11,990 bases of DNA from SIG653 sp045577455 (GTDB taxonomy: Bacteria; Bacillota; Clostridia; Oscillospirales; CAG-382): positions 1 through 11,990 of the forward strand of contig JAZNIJ010000148.1 of the NCBI GenBank assembly GCA_045577455.1, given 5' to 3'. Shown one piece after another: positions 1 through 5,893 of the stretch. Position 1 is the stretch's first letter; the number at the start of each line of letters is the position of its first letter. The notes below the pieces were generated by a model. The model did not search any database, had not been told where the DNA came from, and saw only the letters and a program-made list of their open reading frames with translations. The position numbers and the translations under genes were made by a program.

Positions 1-729
1 ATCCTTCAAAGGGTCAATCCCCAAAATAGATAATGCAACAACAACCTGACAAGCACTTTCGGGGTTTGCAACACCATAGGATAAAAATTCTCCCGTTTCC
101 ATCTGTTTAGAGGACAATGCATCAAGTGCCAAATCGACAGCGGTTTTTACATCACTTTGAGAGTAATATGGCGCTAGAGCTTGTATTGTCATAGCAGTAA
201 CATCAACATCAGCAGATGAACCCCTTAGTGTCCATCCTCCATCCTGAAGTTGCATAGATAAAATTGCGTTTATCGTGTCTGATATGGTAAATGTATTATG
301 TTTATAACCGTTAGAAAGTAAATGTAGTCCATAAACATAACTCATAATTCCCTGCTCACCCAAAGAGTTATTCAAAGCATCTGTTATATAAATATTATCG
401 CTTCCTATTGCAGAAAGGGCTAAAGAAAATTTTTCCCTTGTTGATGCAGAGTTGACTTGATTTGTTTGAAGATACTTTAAAAGATTATCTTCATAAATTG
501 AGAAATCATATTTTCCAGAATGAGATAATGCAATAACATACCATTCGGCAGATATTCCTATATCTTTTGAAAGTCCCTCATCAATCCACGCCTGCACATT
601 ATCAACATTATACTTTTGAAAATTATATTGAGTTATATCATCAATAGTGTTTCCCATTCCAAAAGATAAAATGGAAATATGAGATATTAAAAATAAAGAT
701 AATATAAAAGATAATAATTTATGCTTCAT
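1..729 (-). CDS. Secreted alpha/alpha-toroid (prenyltransferase/squalene-oxidase-repeat, transcobalamin alpha-domain-like) protein, partial
   Basis: Only the first 243 residues are present; the frame is open to the window edge, so the C-terminus is missing. Residues 1-26 form a signal peptide (MKHK, then a long hydrophobic run). The rest is helical and repetitive, with a QDGGW motif at 162-166, the pattern DVDVTAMTIQALAPY at 174-188, and ESACQVVVALSILGIDP at 224-240. These are hallmarks of the alpha/alpha-toroid fold shared by squalene cyclases, prenyltransferase beta subunits and the alpha domain of animal intrinsic factor/transcobalamin. No cyclase DxDD motif is seen in the visible part, so I infer a binding rather than catalytic role. 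The ATG at 729 follows AGGAAA and overlaps the end of the upstream DUF4430-like gene by 11 bases, so the two are probably translationally coupled. Both lie downstream of a cobalamin riboswitch, which suggests extracellular corrinoid binding. The fold is fairly secure; the ligand is inferred. Confidence 0.8.
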   Translation of the reverse strand, partial: MKHKLLSFILSLFLISHISILSFGMGNTIDDITQYNFQKYNVDNVQAWIDEGLSKDIGISAEWYVIALSHSGKYDFSIYEDNLLKYLQTNQVNSASTREKFSLALSAIGSDNIYITDALNNSLGEQGIMSYVYGLHLLSNGYKHNTFTISDTINAILSMQLQDGGWTLRGSSADVDVTAMTIQALAPYYSQSDVKTAVDLALDALSSKQMETGEFLSYGVANPESACQVVVALSILGIDPLKD

Positions 730-1528
730 AATTTTTCCTGTGTTTTAGAAAAACAATTGCTCCCAAAGAAACAACTCCAAGAATTACAAACAGAGACATT
801 CCAAAATCCCCAGGATTTTCAGTTGGAATATCAGTTGCGCCATCAGATAAAACAGTAACGTTGCAAACAGGTGGAACAAGATTTACGGAATCAGATAATG
901 CACTGATAACATAATTTCCCTCATTGCTTAATTCTATTTCAACCTTGCCCTTTGAATTAGTTTTAAATTCAGTTGGAATACCGTTTATAGTTATGACTGC
1001 ATCGGACAACGGAGAAGTTATAGGATTCCACATTTCATCATAACCTGCAGTTGAAAGTTCAAGAGTAAACTTTCCATTTGTTTTTAAATTCAATTTATCA
1101 AAAAATGAATATGTGTCCGACCAAGAAGTTAAATCCTGATAAACAAATGCAGAAATATAATCACCGTCAGATACAACATCACCGAGACTCATTGCGGAAG
1201 AATTATTTAAATAATAGCCAAATGAAACATCCTGTTTTACGCCCCAGAGCATATCAATTTTTAACCCGTAAATATCATTTGATGAAGCATACCCTGCCTT
1301 CGCACCACCTTGATATTCTGATTCGTGGGCGAGAAATAAAGCATCATTTATGGTTAAAGCTCCGTCTGAATCTATATCTTTTACTGAAATTTTTTTAGCT
1401 GCCAGCTTAATATCACCGTCACATATTGTAACATAAACATCAATTGAATCCTCAGCGGAAACGATAGAAAACACATTAAATGACAATACTAAAAGAACGA
1501 GAACTAATAAATAACAAATTTTTTTCAT
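719..1528 (-). CDS. Membrane-anchored DUF4430-like surface protein (transcobalamin beta-domain-like)
   Basis: The 269-residue product has a signal peptide at 1-25 (cleavage near VSA-ED), a dockerin-like calcium loop (DIDSDGALTINDAL, 51-64), and a region at 86-130 ending in GYYLNNSSAMSLGDVVSDGD. That region resembles DUF4430 proteins, the bacterial relatives of the beta domain of animal cobalamin carriers. Residues 172-212 look like a beta-sandwich (VTINGIPTEFKT, then GKVEIELSNEGNYVISA). A single C-terminal membrane helix (about 243-261) followed by KHRK anchors it to the cell. The stretch NPGDFG just before the helix looks like a sortase signal lacking its TG, so anchoring is probably by the helix alone. 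The ATG at 1528 has AGGAG seven bases upstream and begins 14 bases after the small upstream gene. Its partner gene overlaps its 3' end. With the cobalamin riboswitch upstream, the inferred role is one half of a split intrinsic-factor-like B12-binding unit. The domain assignment is from memory of family patterns. Confidence 0.72.
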   Translation of the reverse strand: MKKICYLLVLVLLVLSFNVFSIVSAEDSIDVYVTICDGDIKLAAKKISVKDIDSDGALTINDALFLAHESEYQGGAKAGYASSNDIYGLKIDMLWGVKQDVSFGYYLNNSSAMSLGDVVSDGDYISAFVYQDLTSWSDTYSFFDKLNLKTNGKFTLELSTAGYDEMWNPITSPLSDAVITINGIPTEFKTNSKGKVEIELSNEGNYVISALSDSVNLVPPVCNVTVLSDGATDIPTENPGDFGMSLFVILGVVSLGAIVFLKHRKNYEA

Positions 1529-1542
1529 ATAAACTCCTATTT

Positions 1543-1725
1543 TTAATTTTTCTTTTTTGTTTTTATTCCTGCTTTTTCAAGCGCTCTTGGCCACGGGCCT
1601 AAGAAAGATTTTATTCTTGCTCTTGTTATTTCATCAAAATCATCCTTATGGGGGATTCTTCCAAGAGCAGAATACTTATTTTGAAGTTGTTCTACCGCCC
1701 AGAGCATCTTCTCATTTTTCTGCAT
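1543..1725 (-). CDS. Small homing-endonuclease-associated-repeat (HNH_repeat-like) protein
   Basis: This 60-residue cytoplasmic protein has no signal peptide or membrane segment and a strongly basic C-terminus (KTKKKN). The middle reads LGRIPHKDDFD (22-32), then IKSFLGPWPRALEKAGI (38-54). This matches the consensus of the homing-endonuclease-associated repeat, a small helix-turn-helix-like module with a G-x-x-P start and a W-x-x-A-L-x-x-A-G-[IL] end. One complete repeat makes up nearly the whole protein, with no nuclease domain. The ATG at 1725 follows AGGGGTG, which lies directly after the leader terminator, so translation depends on terminator read-through. It is the first gene of the riboswitch-controlled operon, 14 bases ahead of the DUF4430-like gene. 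I infer nucleic-acid binding, perhaps local regulation; the actual target and any link to B12 are unknown. Confidence 0.65.
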   Translation of the reverse strand: MQKNEKMLWAVEQLQNKYSALGRIPHKDDFDEITRARIKSFLGPWPRALEKAGIKTKKKN

Positions 1726-1740
1726 TTAATCACCCCTTTC

Positions 1741-1777
1741 AAAAAAAAACTCTCCCGTCCTTATAGGTCGAGAGAGT
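1741..1777 (-). terminator. Intrinsic terminator in the riboswitch leader
   Basis: Read on the minus strand, ACTCTCTCGACC (1777-1766) pairs with GGACGGGAGAGT (1760-1749) around a five-base TATAA loop, with one G-U pair and one A-A mismatch, followed by an uninterrupted U run (1748-1741). It sits between the cobalamin riboswitch and the ribosome binding site of the first gene, so it is the likely expression platform: with cobalamin bound, transcription would stop here. Part of its 5' arm could instead pair with riboswitch sequence. Confidence 0.88.
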
Positions 1778-1850
1778 ACAACAGAAATATCGGATATTAT
1801 TTTGTATAACAAAATAGAGCAGAGCGTTAAAAGGCAAATGCCAAACAAGC

Positions 1851-1889
1851 AGTGCAACACAAAAAATTATCAGATAAATCGGTTGCACT
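1851..1889 (-). repeat. Inverted repeat in the leader between riboswitch and terminator
   Basis: On the minus strand AGTGCAAC (1889-1882) and GTTGCACT (1858-1851) are exact complements separated by 23 bases, giving an eight-pair hairpin. It lies in the 140-base stretch joining the riboswitch to the terminator. A shorter hairpin (CACG/CGTG) lies just upstream at about 1891-1905. Whether either takes part in switching is unknown. Confidence 0.5.
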
Positions 1890-1917
1890 CTTCACGCCCA
1901 AAACGTGTATAACCTAT

Positions 1918-2103
1918 GAAAATACGACAGGTATCCTGACTTATGACACAGCAAATTATATTGCGTAAAACACTCCTTCTCAAGCTATAGCTCAATGGAA
2001 AATGTGTTTTCTCTCGTCAAATACAGTAATGGCGGTTGTTCCGGATTCGAACCGGATTCCCTTTTTCATCTACTCAGTATACAACTTTTCAAACCGTATT
2101 TTC
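1918..2103 (-). promoter_or_regulatory. Cobalamin (B12) riboswitch
   Basis: Read on the minus strand the element shows the conserved cobalamin aptamer blocks in order. These are AAAAAGGGAATCCGG, an imperfect P5 hairpin, AACAACCGCCATTACTGT (the usual C-C-C-G-C-x-ACTGT region), GACGAGAG, CCATTGAG followed by GAGAAGG (the CCACTG...GGGAAGG region), and the B12-box core AGTCAGGATACCTG (plus-strand 1941-1928). The ends close with a perfect nine-pair P1 helix, GAAAATACG (2103-2095) with CGTATTTTC (1926-1918). The element starts about 20 bases after the predicted transcription start and is followed by an intrinsic terminator, so it most likely represses the downstream operon when cobalamin is bound. 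Identity is firm; which corrinoid form is sensed cannot be told. Confidence 0.94.
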
Positions 2104-2120
2104 CTTATCAATATTAGATT

Positions 2121-2138
2121 ATGGTAAACTTATACCAT
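2121..2138. repeat. Dyad ATGGTA-N6-TACCAT over the -10 box
   Basis: A perfect six-base inverted repeat with a six-base gap covers the -10 element and start region of the riboswitch operon promoter. The position suits a repressor operator, but it could be chance in AT-rich DNA and no regulator is identifiable here. Confidence 0.35.
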
Positions 2139-2157
2139 AAAATAACTATTTTGTCAA
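2129..2157 (-). promoter_or_regulatory. SigA-type promoter of the cobalamin-responsive operon
   Basis: On the minus strand TTGACA (2157-2152) and TATAAG (2134-2129) are separated by exactly 17 bases. The spacer ends in TATGG, an extended -10 motif. Transcription should begin near 2122, about 20 bases before the riboswitch P1 helix. Confidence 0.85.
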
Positions 2158-2158
2158 G

Positions 2159-2192
2159 TATGAAATTAAAATATTTCCACTATTATTTCATA
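2159..2192. repeat. AT-rich hairpin between cdd and the riboswitch promoter
   Basis: TATGAAAT (2159-2166) and ATTTCATA (2185-2192) are exact inverted repeats with an 18-base gap. It follows the cdd stop and abuts the next promoter. It lacks GC pairs and a U run on either strand, so it is at best a weak terminator for cdd. No other terminator is visible after cdd. Confidence 0.3.
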
Positions 2193-2211
2193 AAGATAAT
2201 CATTAAAAAGG

Positions 2212-2595
2212 TTAGAATGTAAAGCTATATGGTAAAAGCTCTTTCAATGGTATTTCCCTAAGTTCACCGTTATATTTACAAATAACAAGAAGCTCCCCAT
2301 CTTTAGAAAATTCGGACAATACCTGACGGCAAAAACCACAGGGAGTGCAATTTCCATCGTTTGATTCTGCAATAGCTATTTTTACAAACTCTCTATCACC
2401 GCTGGAGACAGCTTTAAAAACAGCAGTTCTTTCAGCGCAAATTGTTCCACCATAAGATATATTTTCAACATTGCACCCTGTGTATAAATTACCATTTTTA
2501 CAAAGAAGCGCCGCCCCTACTTTGAAATTTGAATAGGGAGAATATGAATTCTCTGTTGCTTTCATGGCGATATTATATAATTCTATATTTGTCAT
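2212..2595 (-). CDS. cdd: Cytidine deaminase
   Basis: It deaminates cytidine and deoxycytidine to uridine and deoxyuridine in pyrimidine salvage, as a zinc enzyme in the cytoplasm. Numbering from the chosen start, the N-terminal block ENSYSPYSNFKVGAALL is at 15-31. The substrate motif GCNVENISYGGTICAERTA (40-58) carries the first zinc cysteine and the catalytic glutamate in CAE. The second zinc motif PCGFCRQVLSEF (86-97) supplies the other two cysteines, as in tetrameric bacterial enzymes. The open frame extends 20 codons further, to a TTG at 2655, but that TTG is the promoter -35 box and the -10 box also lies inside the extension. The ATG at 2595 has AGGAG nine bases upstream and gives 127 residues, the usual family length. 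The gene is divergent from uvrB and appears to be transcribed alone. Confidence 0.95.
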   Translation of the reverse strand: MTNIELYNIAMKATENSYSPYSNFKVGAALLCKNGNLYTGCNVENISYGGTICAERTAVFKAVSSGDREFVKIAIAESNDGNCTPCGFCRQVLSEFSKDGELLVICKYNGELREIPLKELLPYSFTF

Positions 2596-2626
2596 TTTAT
2601 AAAACTCCTTTATTGTTTCTTTTTTT

Positions 2627-2655
2627 ATTTTATCAAAAAAAATGTTATTTGTCAA
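2627..2655 (-). promoter_or_regulatory. SigA-type promoter of cdd
   Basis: TTGACA (2655-2650) and TAAAAT (2632-2627) on the minus strand are 17 bases apart. Transcription should start near 2620, leaving a leader of about 25 bases before the ATG at 2595. Its placement decides the cdd start codon. Confidence 0.8.
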
Positions 2656-2679
2656 ATACTATTTCTGATAATATTTCTG

Positions 2680-2708
2680 TTGCTTTATAATTATTTTTAT
2701 GATATAAT
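2680..2708 (+). promoter_or_regulatory. SigA-type promoter of uvrB
   Basis: TTGCTT (2680-2685) and a perfect TATAAT (2703-2708) are separated by 17 bases, with transcription expected near 2715. It is divergent from the cdd promoter, with about 25 bases between the two -35 boxes. I see no recognisable Gram-positive LexA box (GAAC-N4-GTTC type) over it. Confidence 0.78.
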
Positions 2709-2774
2709 TGCATATACAATTGTGTCTCATTATATTAAAGTGTTATAAAAGTTATATTTCGAGGAGGGATTGTT

Positions 2775-4724
2775 GTGTTTGAGTTTAAATTAGTTTCAGA
2801 TTACAAACCAACTGGCGACCAACCAGAAGCCATTGAGGGTCTTGCCAAAGGGTTACAAAATGGACTAACAGACCAAGTTTTGCTTGGAGTTACAGGTTCT
2901 GGTAAAACTTTCACTATGGCAAACATAATAAACAAAATTAACCTCCCTACCCTTGTTTTGGCACACAACAAGACATTGGCAGCACAGCTTTACTCTGAAT
3001 TTAAAGCATTGTTTCCCAATAACGCTGTTGAGTATTTTGTATCATATTACGATTATTACCAACCAGAGGCATATGTACCCGGAAAAGATGTATACATCGA
3101 AAAAGATGCTTCAATAAACAACGAAATTGACAAGCTGAGGCACAGTGCAACAAGTGCATTATTTGAAAGATCCGATGTTATTATAGTATCAAGTGTTAGC
3201 TGTATTTATTCTTTGGGTTCTCCTGAGGAATACAAAAATCAGGTTATTTCTTTAAGACCTGGTTTACCGATGGGAAGAAATAATCTTATAAAGAAATTGG
3301 TAACACTTCAATACAGCCGAAATGATTTTGGATTCGAAAGAAACAATTTCAGGGTGCGCGGTGATGTTGTTGATATCTTTCCATCAAACTCTGACTCATA
3401 TGCTATAAGAGTTGAATTCTTTGGTGATGATATAGATAGAGTTGTTCAAATCAACACAACAACAGGTGCCATTGAAGCAACTCTTGGATATTTTCCAATA
3501 TATCCATCAACACACTATGTAGTTAATGAAGAAGAAAAAGATGCTGCTCTAAAAGAAATCCTTGATGAGATGGACGAGAGACAAGCATATTTTGAAAGTG
3601 AAAAAAAATTTATAGAAGCTCAAAGAATCAGGGAAAGAACATTACTTGATGTTGAGCAACTGAGAGAAATAGGTAGATGTAGCGGAATTGAGAACTACTC
3701 CAGAGTTTTGGCAAGACGAGAACCCGGAAGCACCCCAAACACCCTACTTGATTATTTTCCTGAAGATTTTCTCCTTTTTATAGACGAAAGCCATGTTACC
3801 GTACCGCAAATTAAAGGTATGGGAGGTGGAGACTATTCAAGAAAAAAAAATCTTGTTGATTTTGGTTTCAGACTTCCATCCGCTTTTGACAATCGTCCTT
3901 TGAATTTCGGAGAATTTATAGAACGAAAAGGAAAAACAATTTATGTGAGTGCAACTCCCGGAGATTTTGAAAAAGCCATCTCACAAAATACAGTTGAACA
4001 GATTATACGCCCAACGGGCTTACTTGACCCTGTTATTGAAACAAGAAAAACTGAAGGGCAGATTGACGATTTACTTGGAGAAATCAAAAAAAGAACGCAA
4101 AAAGGAGAAAGAACATTAGTTACAACCCTTACAAAGAAAATGGCAGAAGACCTTAGCAATTATTTAACCGCTAACGGAGTTAAGGCAAAATACCTCCATT
4201 ATGACATTAAAACCATGGAGCGAGTTGAGCTTTTGCGTCAATTGCGACTTGGTGAATTTGATGTTCTTGTTGGTATAAATCTGCTTCGTGAAGGTCTTGA
4301 TTTACCCGAGGTTTCTTTAGTTGCTATTCTTGATGCTGATAAAGAAGGTTTTTTAAGATCGGAAAGTGCTTTAATTCAAACAGTTGGACGAGCCGCAAGA
4401 AATGTAAATGGAACTGTAATTATGTACGCTGATAAAATTACATCGGCTATGAACAAAGCCATAACAGAAACAAACAGAAGAAGAGCAATTCAAGAAAAAT
4501 ACAATAAAGAAAATGGAATTGTACCAAAGACCATTATAAAAGAAGTTAGAAACTCAATCGAAATAACATTCAAAGCTGAAGATGATATTAAATCCATGTC
4601 ATCAGCTGATAAGAAAAAACGCATAGAAGAACTAAAAAAAGCAATGAAAGATGCCGCTTCTCGTCTTGAATTTGAAACAGCCGCCGCTATTCGTGATGAA
4701 ATTGCAAAGTTATCTTCTTTTTAA
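2775..4724 (+). CDS. uvrB: UvrABC excision nuclease subunit B
   Basis: UvrB is the damage-verifying helicase-like subunit of nucleotide excision repair; it is loaded by UvrA and then recruits UvrC. The 649 residues are close to the usual family length. Visible elements in order are Walker A GVTGSGKT (38-45) and the damage-probing beta-hairpin region YYDYYQPEAYVPG (91-103). Walker B in DESH (337-340), RPTGLLDP (412-419) and motif VI QTVGRAARN (535-543) follow. The C-terminal UVR domain (about 613-647, with LEFETAAAIRDEI), which contacts UvrC, is intact. The start is GTG at 2775, supported by a strong AGGAGG at 2762-2767 seven bases upstream. uvrA, often next to uvrB, is not in the window. The PAP2 gene follows after 69 bases with no terminator between, so they may share a transcript. 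Confidence 0.98.
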   Translation: MFEFKLVSDYKPTGDQPEAIEGLAKGLQNGLTDQVLLGVTGSGKTFTMANIINKINLPTLVLAHNKTLAAQLYSEFKALFPNNAVEYFVSYYDYYQPEAYVPGKDVYIEKDASINNEIDKLRHSATSALFERSDVIIVSSVSCIYSLGSPEEYKNQVISLRPGLPMGRNNLIKKLVTLQYSRNDFGFERNNFRVRGDVVDIFPSNSDSYAIRVEFFGDDIDRVVQINTTTGAIEATLGYFPIYPSTHYVVNEEEKDAALKEILDEMDERQAYFESEKKFIEAQRIRERTLLDVEQLREIGRCSGIENYSRVLARREPGSTPNTLLDYFPEDFLLFIDESHVTVPQIKGMGGGDYSRKKNLVDFGFRLPSAFDNRPLNFGEFIERKGKTIYVSATPGDFEKAISQNTVEQIIRPTGLLDPVIETRKTEGQIDDLLGEIKKRTQKGERTLVTTLTKKMAEDLSNYLTANGVKAKYLHYDIKTMERVELLRQLRLGEFDVLVGINLLREGLDLPEVSLVAILDADKEGFLRSESALIQTVGRAARNVNGTVIMYADKITSAMNKAITETNRRRAIQEKYNKENGIVPKTIIKEVRNSIEITFKAEDDIKSMSSADKKKRIEELKKAMKDAASRLEFETAAAIRDEIAKLSSF

Positions 4725-4793
4725 TTCTTATTTTGGCTTGTGGCATTATTATAAAAATAAATTTAATAGAGATTTATATCAGAAAGGATCATT

Positions 4794-5771
4794 ATGGAAA
4801 ATTTTATTGAAGCCGTTGAAAAGTTAGACGGCAAATTAACAGACATTGTTCAAAGCATCCATCCTGGGGATGGAATTTTAGGAAAAATCGTTGACATTAT
4901 TTTTTATCTTTTCACCTGTTTTTCCGAAGAAACAGTTTTGATATCCCTCATTGTATTTGTTTATTGGTGTTATAATAAAAAAATGGGAGAAGGACTTCTT
5001 TTAACGATATATCTTTCTAACGCTGTTAACGGTATAGTGAAGGATAGCGTTAGAAGAAACAGACCATTTAAAAACATGGAATATCTTGAAACCCACCCAA
5101 ATGTTAACCGCGATGTTACTATGATTGACAGAGCACATTTGGGAGAATCTTATTCTTTCCCAAGCGGTCATTCCCAAAACACAGGTAGTTTTTGGACAGC
5201 TTGTTATCTTGGTCATAAAGAAATAAATGGAAAGAAAAGCACAATTCTTAAACTCTGCCCTTTTATTATAATTCCCCTTGTTATGATTAGCCGTGTTTAC
5301 TTTGGTGTTCATTATGCCTCTGATACAGTTGTTGGTGCAACATTGGGCATACTTTGTGCTATACTTACAATGAAACTGTTTTACAGGTTTTACCACAAAA
5401 AGAACATATTATTCATGGTAATTTATGCTGTATCTCTTGTTGCATTGTTCTTTAACCCTACCCCAGACACTATGAAAATTATGGGTATGGGGCTTGGTGG
5501 AATTGTTGGGTTTATGCTTGAAAACAAGTTTGTTAACTTTACAACTGATGTTGACAATAAGAAAAAATTTATTCGTCTTGTAGTTGGGGTTTCAACATTG
5601 CTTCTTGTGAGAGTTGCATTCAAAGCAATTCTTCCATCAACAGATGAAGGAGCTTTATTTCATACAACAAACCAGACAGTTTATTTATGGAGTGGATTTA
5701 TCAGATATATGGTTATGGGATTTTATGGCACATTCTTATATCCTTTAATTTTCAATAAGTTTGGATTTTAG
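4794..5771 (+). CDS. PAP2-family membrane phosphatase
   Basis: This is an integral membrane phosphatase of the phosphatidic acid phosphatase type 2 superfamily; members hydrolyse lipid phosphates such as undecaprenyl pyrophosphate or phosphatidate. All three signature motifs are present: K83-x6-R90-P91, P123-S-G-H126, and S166-R167-x5-H173-x3-D177. The two histidines and the aspartate are the catalytic residues. Hydrophobic segments lie at about 30-60, 66-82, 152-167 and 178-196. Beyond the PAP2 core, residues 205-325 hold about four more hydrophobic stretches (205-220, 228-243, 260-279, 298-320), making it longer than a minimal 200-residue enzyme. The ATG at 4794 has AAAGG six bases upstream. 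No clear promoter lies in the 69-base gap after uvrB, so read-through from uvrB is likely. The substrate cannot be told from sequence. Confidence 0.9.
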   Translation: MENFIEAVEKLDGKLTDIVQSIHPGDGILGKIVDIIFYLFTCFSEETVLISLIVFVYWCYNKKMGEGLLLTIYLSNAVNGIVKDSVRRNRPFKNMEYLETHPNVNRDVTMIDRAHLGESYSFPSGHSQNTGSFWTACYLGHKEINGKKSTILKLCPFIIIPLVMISRVYFGVHYASDTVVGATLGILCAILTMKLFYRFYHKKNILFMVIYAVSLVALFFNPTPDTMKIMGMGLGGIVGFMLENKFVNFTTDVDNKKKFIRLVVGVSTLLLVRVAFKAILPSTDEGALFHTTNQTVYLWSGFIRYMVMGFYGTFLYPLIFNKFGF

Positions 5772-5825
5772 TATACATACTGCCCTATTTTGGTATTCAT
5801 TTCAATTTAATAATAATTTTGCGTT

Positions 5826-5850
5826 ATCCACCGTATAATTTGCGGTGGAT
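5826..5850 (+). terminator. Hairpin after the PAP2 gene, weak terminator candidate
   Basis: ATCCACCG (5826-5833) pairs with CGGTGGAT (5843-5850) around a nine-base loop. It is followed by only TTGTTAATTA, so the U tail is poor. Just beyond lies TATAAT (5859-5864), a possible -10 box for the next gene with no clear -35. This 122-base gap may therefore end one transcript and begin another. Confidence 0.45.
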
Positions 5851-5893
5851 TTGTTAATTATAATAGTACAACAATATGAAAGGCGGTTTGTTT

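Noticed and set aside
719..1528. True cellulosomal dockerin in the DUF4430-like protein
   Set aside because: There is only one calcium-loop-like segment, internal to the protein and without the paired repeat of type I dockerins.
1078..1766. Plus-strand open frames opposite the DUF4430-like and small genes
   Set aside because: They are antisense to well-supported genes, have no ribosome binding sites and encode low-complexity products rich in H, K, L or F.
2025..2060. tRNA-like T-arm (GGTTCGAATCC on the minus strand)
   Set aside because: It is the P5/L5 part of the cobalamin riboswitch; no acceptor stem, anticodon arm or D arm surrounds it.
2656..2774. LexA (SOS) box in the uvrB promoter region
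   Set aside because: No GAAC-N4-GTTC type site is present; the ACAATTGT palindrome near 2716-2723 does not fit that consensus.
5001..5623. Minus-strand open frames opposite the PAP2 gene
   Set aside because: They are shadows of the codon pattern of a gene with all three catalytic motifs.
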